This document shows positions 57,544 through 64,000 of a stretch of DNA of 64,000 bases, in pieces. This stretch comes from JAYODW01 sp038116745. Its GTDB lineage: Bacteria > Pseudomonadota > Gammaproteobacteria > Ga0077536. A program made the position numbers and the translations under genes. The stretch's first letter is position 1. Every line of letters begins with the position of its first letter. The stretch lies in contig JAYODW010000009.1 of the NCBI GenBank assembly GCA_038116745.1, positions 1 through 64,000 on the forward strand, written 5' to 3'. The notes beneath the pieces were generated by a model. It searched no databases and was not told the origin of the DNA. It saw nothing but the letters and a program-made list of their open reading frames with translations.

Positions 57544-58752
57544 ATGATGCAACCCAGACTTCGTTTCGGTGCGTTTCTTGCGCCGCACACTCCGACGGAT
57601 GAACATCCCGCATTAGCGCTTGAGGAAGACATGGACCGTGTGGTCTGGCTGGAAAAGCTTGGCTACCAGGAGGCCTGGATCGGCGAGCATCACTCGGGCG
57701 GCTGGGAGATAACCTCCAGTCCGGAGCTGTTCATCGCTGCGGTCTCGCAGCGCACGCAGCACATCCGTTTGGGTACAGGCGTCTCGTCGCTCCCGTATCA
57801 CAATATCTACACCCTTGCCGATCGCATCCGGCAGATCGACTACCACACGCGCGGGCGCGCCATGTTCGGTGTGGGCCCGGGATCTCTGCCATCGGACTCC
57901 TACATGCAGGGACTGGACACTTCCAGGGCGCGGGACCAGATGGATGAGGCGATCGAGCCGCTGGTGCGCCTGCTGCGGGGCGAGACGGTGAACGCGCGCA
58001 GCGACTGGTTCAATCTGCAGAACGCGCATCTGCAGTTCGTGTCCTATAACGACGAGGGCGTCGAGATTGCGGTGGCCAGCCAGGTGTCACCGACCGGTGC
58101 AACCGCGGCCGGTAAGCACGGTCTCAGTCTGCTCTCGATCGGCGCGACCTCAGCCGGCGGCTTCAACGCCCTCGCCTCGAACTGGGCGATCGCGGAGGAC
58201 ACGGCGCGTGAGCACGGGCATGTCATGAACCGCAGCGGGTGGCGCCTGGTGGGTCCTGTCCACGTCGCAGAAACCCGCGAGAAAGCGCGTGAAAACGTGC
58301 GTTTCGGGCTTGAACGCTGGATTGACTACATGACCCAGGTGGCGGCACTGCCGCTGGCCCCGCCCCCGGGAGCCGATCCGGTAGAACACATGATTTCGAC
58401 CGGTTTTGCGGTCATCGGTACACCCGATGATTTCGTCGACCAGATGGAGCGACTGCTGCAGCAGTCGGGTGGCTTCGGCTGCTTTCTTAATCTCGATCAT
58501 CATTGGGCGGACTGGGCCGAGACCCGACGCTCCTACGAGCTTATCGCGCGCTACGCGATCCCTAAAATCAACCAGCTGAATCGCAACCGCATCGCGTCAG
58601 AACAATGGCTGCGGGAAAACAACACGCAGTTCAAAGGCGAGCTCAATGCGGCCGTGCGCGCGAAGATGGACGAGCACGCTGCGGCTAAGGGGAATGAGAA
58701 GCTCTCACCCGAACTGGTCGAGTATTTCAAAGGGCTTGAGAAAGCGAGCTGA
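57544..58752 (+). CDS. LLM-class flavin-dependent oxidoreductase (bacterial-luciferase-like)
   Basis: A 402-residue protein with the alkanal monooxygenase-like plan: RFGAFLAPH near 7-15, YQEAWIGEHHSGGWE near 40-54, RLGTGVSSLPYHNIY near 78-92, and a long C-terminal TIM-barrel half ending in an extended helical tail. It is close to oxygen-using LLM monooxygenases. AGGAG nine bases before the ATG sets the start. It is transcribed away from the symporter genes and ends at a probable bidirectional terminator. Confidence 0.86.
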   Translation: MMQPRLRFGAFLAPHTPTDEHPALALEEDMDRVVWLEKLGYQEAWIGEHHSGGWEITSSPELFIAAVSQRTQHIRLGTGVSSLPYHNIYTLADRIRQIDYHTRGRAMFGVGPGSLPSDSYMQGLDTSRARDQMDEAIEPLVRLLRGETVNARSDWFNLQNAHLQFVSYNDEGVEIAVASQVSPTGATAAGKHGLSLLSIGATSAGGFNALASNWAIAEDTAREHGHVMNRSGWRLVGPVHVAETREKARENVRFGLERWIDYMTQVAALPLAPPPGADPVEHMISTGFAVIGTPDDFVDQMERLLQQSGGFGCFLNLDHHWADWAETRRSYELIARYAIPKINQLNRNRIASEQWLRENNTQFKGELNAAVRAKMDEHAAAKGNEKLSPELVEYFKGLEKAS

Positions 58753-58779
58753 TCGCTGGCGATCCCTTCGCTGGAGAAA

Positions 58780-58807
58780 CGGCCCGTCGCCTTTCTGCGT
58801 CGGGCCG
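58780..58807. terminator. Bidirectional terminator between LLM gene and the cyclase-region genes
   Basis: CGGCCCG pairs with CGGGCCG, followed after a T-T mismatch by CGC with GCG around a six-base loop. On the minus strand a TTTCTC tract follows, ending the 63490-58823 gene set; on the plus strand it follows the LLM stop by 27 bp. Confidence 0.65.
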
Positions 58808-58822
58808 GTCTGGCGACCAAGC

Positions 58823-59587
58823 TCAGCGAAGACCGCCGCTGTTCAGCTGGTCGATGTGCAGGCCGTTGCGCGTCGCGGCGCCGGTGATGCGTACCACGCG
58901 CGAATCGGCCGTGGTTTCGAAATCAATGATGGTGAGCAGGTGGGTCGAAAACCATATCGCGTCCAGCTCCGCCGCGATATCTGCATCACGACCGTACCGC
59001 AGCGAATCCGCGCTGATGGCGTGGTGTCGAAGCCTGAGCGCATCTGCCGCCGCTGCGTAATCCGTCTGCATTTCCGCAGTGCCGACAGTCACTATTTCAG
59101 CCTCGTCTGTGTCCCACAGGGGCAGATTGGCCCGCAGATACTGGCGCAGGCTTTTCTGCCACTCCCGGTCTTTCAGATGGAGCCCCGGGTCGTAGACCAA
59201 CACCCGCGCCGGCACGCGGCTGCCCAAGGCCCGGACCCATAAGCCGGGAAGAGAGCAGTTCGATGGAGCCTGAGCGAAGAGCTTCGCTACCTGCGGGTCG
59301 TCATATCCGTCAGCGCCACCGGCGAGGCGGGCGATCTTGAATGCCTGTTCCGGATGCTGCGAGGCATAGTCCAGAAAGGCATTCACATGACCGGTCAGGT
59401 CGGTCAGAGATAGCGGCTGGCCGTGCGCCCCCTGACAGGGAAGGGCGTAAGTCTGACCGTTCGGACCGCTGCTGATTCCGGCCTCGGCGCCCAGATAGTG
59501 GCTGGCGAAGCGCGCGCTCTCCGAGTCCTGGATGCCGGAGAGACTGGAGGCGAAGACGTAGACGGGGCTGGAGGTGTTCTGGGGCAT
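58823..59587 (-). CDS. Fusion of a phage-type 'A1S_2505-like' domain with a SLOG/DUF2493-like domain
   Basis: A 254-residue cytoplasmic protein. Residues about 9-118 follow the pattern of a small phage-associated family (VxxSxLxG, then SARFASHYLGAEAG, GQTYALPC and KLFAQAPSNCSLPG), although the usual HGxGAA glycine motif is changed here to QDSESA. Residues about 125-245 look like a Rossmann-type SLOG/DUF2493 unit (RVLVYDPG, EIVTVGTAEMQTDYAAA, then RYGRDAD and AIWFSTHLLTIIDF). No homologous function is established. Last gene of a minus-strand set with the cyclase and two exported proteins. Confidence 0.65.
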   Translation of the reverse strand: MPQNTSSPVYVFASSLSGIQDSESARFASHYLGAEAGISSGPNGQTYALPCQGAHGQPLSLTDLTGHVNAFLDYASQHPEQAFKIARLAGGADGYDDPQVAKLFAQAPSNCSLPGLWVRALGSRVPARVLVYDPGLHLKDREWQKSLRQYLRANLPLWDTDEAEIVTVGTAEMQTDYAAAADALRLRHHAISADSLRYGRDADIAAELDAIWFSTHLLTIIDFETTADSRVVRITGAATRNGLHIDQLNSGGLR

Positions 59588-59647
59588 ACCTTGCGCGCCG
59601 GAAGTGCGGCCTTAGGACCTGGGGGTTTTGATCTAAGACTTTGTTGC

Positions 59648-60529
59648 TTATTCGCTGACCAGGTTAGCGTTGGGTAAACATAGGTCACTGCTCGCGCCGC
59701 ACTCGCCAACACTAACACCAGTCACCCCTGCGTTATTCGCAGTCACCGGATATCCCGACCAATAGAATCCTTCAGGAAATCCCCAAGAAGCAGTGCTTTG
59801 GCAAGTGCCTGCGGGGATGTACTCGTAATTGGGAGTGTCACAATAGTACTCCTGCGAGGGCTCGCAATAGGAGGGGTCAGCGACATAGAACTCTTGGTAA
59901 GGGTCTCCGCCGTAGCAGGTGTAGGAGGCGCAAGAAAAACTCTCGCAATATCCTTCGGCCTCGTTGTACACCTCACATACAGGCTCCTCATAACCGGACT
60001 CCGACTGGTAGGACTTCATCAGGAAGTCGGTGCTGGAGCTGGACACCGATTGGACAAAGGCTTTTTTTACGTTTTTGAATGCCAGCAGATAGCCCTTTTC
60101 CCCCAGATGGGCTTTGTACTTGATGATGCGGCTGTCCGTGTAAGCCGGGCCGCTGCAGTCCTGGCTCTCGTAATAGACCTCTCGATTATCCCCTCCGAGG
60201 TAAACGTTGTCGGACCCGTTCTCTGACCAGACCAGCGCCGCATACCCCGTATCCAGGAGCATCACGTTCGCCAGTATGGAGCTGCCCTTGTGCTCGCCGT
60301 TCTGGTAGAGATGGAGCTTCGTCACGCCCTGCAGTGACTGCAGAATGGAGCCGAGGTTCTGCATGACCTTGTTTGCGTCCGCCGGCGTGTTGTTCGAGAG
60401 CTGATTGGGGAGATCGTCTTCGGTCATCTGCGTGCCGCGGATTGTTTCCTGCGCCGTGGCTGCTCCCGCTGGAATACACAGCAGCAATGCCGTAAGAAAG
60501 ATGCCTCGGTTGATAATTCGCACGGTCAT
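59648..60529 (-). CDS. Exported Cys/Tyr-rich hypothetical protein
   Basis: A 293-residue protein with a Sec signal peptide (hydrophobic stretch near 9-24, cleavage near AATAQ). The mature part has ten cysteines, eight within a Tyr/Cys/Glu-rich stretch of about 70 residues from about 185, suggesting disulfide-bonded surface structure. I recognise no domain. GAGGATAAACCC supports the ATG at 60529 rather than the one seven codons upstream. Codon and base use look less GC-rich than the window average, by eye. Confidence 0.72.
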   Translation of the reverse strand: MTVRIINRGIFLTALLLCIPAGAATAQETIRGTQMTEDDLPNQLSNNTPADANKVMQNLGSILQSLQGVTKLHLYQNGEHKGSSILANVMLLDTGYAALVWSENGSDNVYLGGDNREVYYESQDCSGPAYTDSRIIKYKAHLGEKGYLLAFKNVKKAFVQSVSSSSTDFLMKSYQSESGYEEPVCEVYNEAEGYCESFSCASYTCYGGDPYQEFYVADPSYCEPSQEYYCDTPNYEYIPAGTCQSTASWGFPEGFYWSGYPVTANNAGVTGVSVGECGASSDLCLPNANLVSE

Positions 60530-60602
60530 GGGTTTATCCTCATCATTCAAGGCCGCGAGGCCGGTGGTCTGTTCGAGTTTCAGCTCAATCTATTGCATCA
60601 AT

Positions 60603-61046
60603 TCAGTCGTCCAGCAGGAGTTGCAGGACGCCGGCCGGCAGACCGCGGAACACGGATTCGGTCATGGCTATCTGTACCTGCGGATTACTCACGCCTGCGG
60701 CATTTGTCGCGGTGACCTGGCAGGTGTATTCGGTATTCGGGTCCAGGTCTTCCAGCCGTACCTCAGCTGAGCTGCTGGTGGTGCTGATGCTGTTGCAGGT
60801 GACGGTGTATTGACTCACCACAGACCAACCGTCGTCGCCAGGGGCGTAGTCGGCGATGGAGAGAATGAGAGTGGTGCCCTCGACGGCAATAGAGAATGTC
60901 GGCGCTTTGGCAACGTCGACCGGGTTATCTCCCCAGTACATACTGCCCCAGTTTTCCTCTCCCCAGGTGCCCGCCTCAGCGGTTGCTGAGATGAGTAGGC
61001 ACAGCCACAGCGTGAAAGTGAGTTTCCGGGCGTTGAATCGCTTCAT
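60603..61046 (-). CDS. Exported protein with fibronectin type III-like domain
   Basis: A 147-residue protein with a signal peptide (about 1-25), a short tryptophan-glycine repeat (WGEENWGSMYWG near 28-39), and a single fibronectin III-like beta-sandwich near 47-130 (VEGTTLILSIADY, then LEDLDPNTEYTCQVTATNAAG). It is likely periplasmic or surface exposed. It lies 104 bp downstream of the cyclase gene on the same strand and 73 bp before the Cys-rich protein gene. Confidence 0.75.
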   Translation of the reverse strand: MKRFNARKLTFTLWLCLLISATAEAGTWGEENWGSMYWGDNPVDVAKAPTFSIAVEGTTLILSIADYAPGDDGWSVVSQYTVTCNSISTTSSSAEVRLEDLDPNTEYTCQVTATNAAGVSNPQVQIAMTESVFRGLPAGVLQLLLDD

Positions 61047-61150
61047 CCTATCGACTCCTGAACGCGTGTTGCGCAGCTTGCGATGCTGGCATGTCGCACA
61101 GGCAGAGGCAACTGCGTGCCCGTCCGGGCTGGACGCATCTCGAGCGACCG

Positions 61151-63490
61151 TCAGGTCGGGTTCAGATGCCGTCGCCGGGCCAGCCGCAAGCGGTTGAAGC
61201 CGCCCTCGCGGCGGTAGTCCATCTCTTCCATCACGGAGCGGACCAGGTGCAGGCCCAGACCTTCGATGGAAAGCTCGTTCAGGGTGTCATCAAGCTCGGG
61301 CATGGGGCTGTCGGTCAGGGGATTGAACGGACGGCCGTCGTCGACAATTTCTGCGCGTAACCAGTCCTCGTCGGCGCGCAGCACGACCTCGATCCGCTCG
61401 CTTTCACTGCCTTTTTTAAAGCCGGTGCGCATGATGTTGGTCACGATCTCGTCGAGCGCGAGGCCCAGGTTGTGGCCGTCGGTCTCGCTGAGCTGGTTTT
61501 GCACCGCAAAACGCTCAACGATTTCCGCCAGACGTGTGAGTTCCTGCAGGTCGTTTCGGAGGCTGAGATGCAGGACCTGCCGCGCGCCCGCCGGCGCCTG
61601 TGACTCGCTATCCTGTTCGTCGACTGCCGGCAGCAGGTGATAGACCTGCTGCTGCCCATGCCCTTTGGGCAGATCGATGAATCCGAGATACTCGCACTGG
61701 AACCAGGGCGCGTAGGGCTCTCCCGAAAAAGCCTGCTCATTGCGGTCGGAGTTATCCTCAACCGTCAGCAGGGCCACGAGCTCCTGCGAGGCATAAACTT
61801 CTCCGGGGATAGTGATTGGCTCTATGCGTGCTGCGCGGTTTACCTGGCGGCCCATGAAGACAACGCGTCCGCTGAGCGGATGAATTTCGCGGTAGACCGG
61901 CCCCGCATGAAGTCCGATCCTGATGTTGAGCTGATACGGCAGTCCAAACTGACTGTGGTCAACACTGGTGAAAGCCCGTCTGAGCGCGAACGCGTAGCGC
62001 ACAATGGAGCGTGCGTCGGGCATCACCACATAGAAAGCATCGCCCCAGGCTTCGACCAGCGCGGGCTCGAGTCCAAGCGCGGTGCAGGAATCCTGGATAT
62101 GTCGCAGGAATTCAAACCACTGGGGGAGAAATTCCTCGCCGAGTTTGCTGTAGCCGACAACGTCCGCGAACAGCATTGTGCGAATGACCCGTTCGCTGCC
62201 CGAGCTTTGCACCGAGGGTGTGACGACGACTGGCGCTGCACAAGCCGCAGGGCTCGCTTCCGTTTCGGCGCTTAACTGGTCCAGTTCAATGAGGTGCAGG
62301 CGGCTCGCGTCAGGCCAGTGATCGATGAAATCGGAACTGCTGCCCGGGATATTGGGTGCCCGGTAGTCCCACACGGCGAGCAGATGCGGCGGGCTATCCA
62401 GCAGCTGCCCGCGCAGCCAGCCGTTGCCTGCGGTCATGTGATTGGCATAGCGCAGCAGCGCTTTGTGGCCCAGATAGCGTTCGGTGGTTGCAAAACTGAC
62501 CGTAGTGGCCTGCGCCAGTACCTGGTGCAGTCGCTCGACCCACGGTAGGCCGCCGTAGGAGACGCGCGCGTCGATGAAGTCGTTCAGCGCGCAGGGGAGG
62601 ACAACGTGCAGTTCCCCGCCGCGTTCGAGCAATGCCTCGGCGAAGAGGATATCCGAGCCGCAGGCGGCCCCTGCGTAGCCGATGCGGGCGTCGAGGCGTT
62701 CCAGCTGCGTGGCAATTGCGGCTTTGAGGGCCGCCTCTTTGCTCGCCGGCAGGATTGCAGTCTCGACGTCCGGGGGATCGAGAGGTTGTCCCCCGCACAC
62801 GACGATGACGGGAGGGCGAAAAAGATCCAGGAAATCCGCGGGCGTCGAAAGGCCCGCGTGCGTAATGTCACGGAGATCCCGGCGCGCGCTGAGAACTGCC
62901 TGGTAATTGGAACCCGCTGCTCTGCTCGCCTGTGCGTAGGCGCGGCCTGCGTCATCCATGGCGCCGAGCAGCAATCCCGCGTGACCGCAGAGCAGTAGCG
63001 TCTCAAAGTCATCATCCGGCCCGTACGTGGTTTCGAGCATCGCGGCATGATGACGCGCCTGCTCAGCGGAACCCTGCTGCAGCGCCATCATGGCAGCCTG
63101 CAGAGCGTAACGGGGACGGCTCGTTTCCTGAAACAAGCTGTCGTAGAGGCGGTGGGCTCGCCGGATGCTGTCTGCATCTGCCTCGTGCAGCGCTCCGAGA
63201 CGGAGGATCTCTGCCAGCTGTTCGCGAGCAGGAACCGATAAAGATAGGTCGATGCTCTCGGGATAGTCGCCAATCAGCTTACGCGCGGCACGGTAGGACT
63301 GCGCCTGCATGAGCGCCCGCGCTGCGGCAAGGGGCAGAGCGTCCTCGTTCGGATAATGGGCGGCGCCGGCGCGGGCAATATCAAAGGCGAGGAAGGGTTG
63401 CTGCTGTTCCAGGCGCAGGCCGACAAGACGCAGCCACTCGGCGGGTGGCGCGTCTGCTGGCAGGACCTCGCTGACGCCGTCAGATTCCAT
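61151..63490 (-). CDS. TPR / SLOG-like / class III nucleotide cyclase / RsbW-type ATPase fusion
   Basis: A 779-residue cytoplasmic protein. Residues about 20-225 are TPR-like helices. About 228-376 is a SLOG-like Rossmann unit (VIVVCGG, then AACGSDILFAEALLERGGELHVVLP). About 437-575 is a class III cyclase catalytic domain with both metal aspartates (Asp443 in FADVVGYS, Asp484 in WGDAF) and Asn551/Arg555 in the VNRAAR helix. About 640-775 is a HATPase_c_2/RsbW-type domain with Glu681...Asn685, DDGRPF and GLGLH. The cyclase substrate-pair positions hold Glu480 and Val544, not the Lys/Asp of adenylate cyclases. An alternative GTG start lies four codons upstream. Confidence 0.8.
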   Translation of the reverse strand: MESDGVSEVLPADAPPAEWLRLVGLRLEQQQPFLAFDIARAGAAHYPNEDALPLAAARALMQAQSYRAARKLIGDYPESIDLSLSVPAREQLAEILRLGALHEADADSIRRAHRLYDSLFQETSRPRYALQAAMMALQQGSAEQARHHAAMLETTYGPDDDFETLLLCGHAGLLLGAMDDAGRAYAQASRAAGSNYQAVLSARRDLRDITHAGLSTPADFLDLFRPPVIVVCGGQPLDPPDVETAILPASKEAALKAAIATQLERLDARIGYAGAACGSDILFAEALLERGGELHVVLPCALNDFIDARVSYGGLPWVERLHQVLAQATTVSFATTERYLGHKALLRYANHMTAGNGWLRGQLLDSPPHLLAVWDYRAPNIPGSSSDFIDHWPDASRLHLIELDQLSAETEASPAACAAPVVVTPSVQSSGSERVIRTMLFADVVGYSKLGEEFLPQWFEFLRHIQDSCTALGLEPALVEAWGDAFYVVMPDARSIVRYAFALRRAFTSVDHSQFGLPYQLNIRIGLHAGPVYREIHPLSGRVVFMGRQVNRAARIEPITIPGEVYASQELVALLTVEDNSDRNEQAFSGEPYAPWFQCEYLGFIDLPKGHGQQQVYHLLPAVDEQDSESQAPAGARQVLHLSLRNDLQELTRLAEIVERFAVQNQLSETDGHNLGLALDEIVTNIMRTGFKKGSESERIEVVLRADEDWLRAEIVDDGRPFNPLTDSPMPELDDTLNELSIEGLGLHLVRSVMEEMDYRREGGFNRLRLARRRHLNPT

Positions 63491-63601
63491 GCTCAAGCGC
63501 ACCTGCCCGAACTGTTTCGGCCGGAGTGGAGGGGGGCATTGTCCCGAGCCTTTTCCGCCATGAATAGCAGCACGCCACTGAAGCAGCCGAGACGCGTTCT
63601 G

Positions 63602-64000
63602 TCAGCTATCTGTCTGCGCCAGTGCCGCCAGATCTGCCAGTACCTCTGCCGGATGCTCGGCCGGCGTGACTTTGGCGTAGGTTTTCAGCACGGTGCCGTC
63701 GTCGCTGATGAGAACAGACACTCGGCTGGCGCGCGCCGCTCCTTCGCCCATAGCGCCGTAGTCCCGCGACATGGCGCCGTCGGTATCGCTGAGCAGCGCG
63801 TAGGGAAAGCCGAATTTCTCTCGAAAAGCATGGTTGTCGCTCACCGGATCTGTGCTGACGCCGAGTACGGTGGTGTTGTGGGCAGCGAAGTCTTGGATTC
63901 GATCACGGAACCCGTTGCCTTCGATGGTTCAGCCAGGCGTATCGGCTTTGGGGTACCACCAGAGCAGTACGCGGCGTCCGGTGAGGCCGGCAAGGCTGAC
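63602..64000 (-). CDS. Bcp/PrxQ-type peroxiredoxin, probable selenoprotein (TGA at the peroxidatic position), N-terminus beyond the window
   Basis: Reading on from the window edge, the frame gives GLTGRRVLLWWYPKADTPG, then TGA at 63929-63931, then TIEGNGFRDRI and a normal Bcp C-terminus (VLGVSTDPVSDNHAFREKFGF...) ending at 63602. The TGA replaces exactly the peroxidatic Cys of the TPGCT motif, and the frame is otherwise uninterrupted, so selenocysteine insertion is the best reading. The resolving Cys five residues later is Asn, so this would be a one-active-site form. Standard ORF calling gives a truncated 80-residue protein from a GTG at 63844. An alternative is a pseudogene or sequencing error. 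Confidence 0.78.
63908..63930 (-). promoter_or_regulatory. SECIS-like hairpin at the peroxiredoxin TGA codon
   Basis: On the mRNA strand GAACC (beginning inside the TGA) pairs with GGUUC. Above it an AU bulge, a CG/CG step and a seven-base loop AAGGCAA follow. A bulged U and G residues in the apical loop, directly behind the UGA, are the features expected for bacterial SECIS elements. The stem is short, and folding was done by hand. Confidence 0.45.

Noticed and set aside
63602..63844. A complete 80-residue peroxiredoxin-like gene
   Set aside because: It is only the C-terminal part; the frame continues upstream through a single TGA at the catalytic cysteine position into recognisable Bcp sequence.

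Overview
The window is 64 kb of GC-rich bacterial chromosome. It looks gammaproteobacterial: there is a FimV-type pole/cell-envelope protein, a DksA/TraR zinc-finger protein, an SLT lipoprotein and many proteobacterial acyl-CoA catabolic families. I see no rRNA, tRNA, CRISPR array, transposase or integrase. The lineage is an inference; nothing here fixes a genus. Almost every gene is a catabolic or redox enzyme, and I found no classical helix-turn-helix regulator.

Layout. 0-10 kb: luciferase-like (LLM) oxidoreductase, APH-type kinase, TIM-barrel isomerase, SDRs, GNAT, a cupin/hydrolase/MFS set, and an SDR/isochorismatase-like/HCCA-isomerase-like/YbaK set. 10-20 kb: MFS transporter, VOC protein, glutamine amidotransferase, D-aminoacylase-type amidohydrolase, an exported cytochrome/propeller protein, MaoC-like protein, CoA-ester lyase and thiolase. 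20.6-22.6 kb: a short FimV. 22.9-27.9 kb: a xanthine-dehydrogenase-family molybdenum hydroxylase (G-L-M-S order) followed by an exported DUF1326 protein. 27.9-37.7 kb: a long minus-strand run of acyl-CoA and amide catabolism genes (two acyl-CoA dehydrogenases, HMG-CoA-lyase-like, enoyl-CoA hydratase, amidase, LLM and FAD oxidases). 37.9-44 kb: SLT lipoprotein, Baeyer-Villiger-type monooxygenase, SDR, membrane GT-C-like protein, DUF445.

44.1-53.9 kb holds a tightly coupled seven-gene operon with the subunit order of acetophenone carboxylase (HyuA-like, small Zn-ribbon, HyuA-like, HyuB-like, fifth subunit), followed by a PaaK-type CoA ligase and a thiolase. Read as a pathway: ketone + bicarbonate + ATP gives a beta-keto acid, then its CoA ester, then acetyl-CoA plus an acyl-CoA. 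The substrate is unknown.

53.9-57.3 kb encodes an EAL phosphodiesterase with a cyclic-nucleotide-binding domain next to a sodium:solute symporter and its DUF4212 partner. 58.8-63.5 kb is a minus-strand set with no obvious housekeeping role: a large TPR / SLOG-like / class III cyclase / RsbW-type ATPase protein, two exported proteins, and a fusion of a phage-type domain with a SLOG-like domain. The window ends in a Bcp-type peroxiredoxin whose peroxidatic cysteine codon is TGA, with a hairpin directly downstream. This is a probable selenoprotein that a standard ORF call cuts in two.
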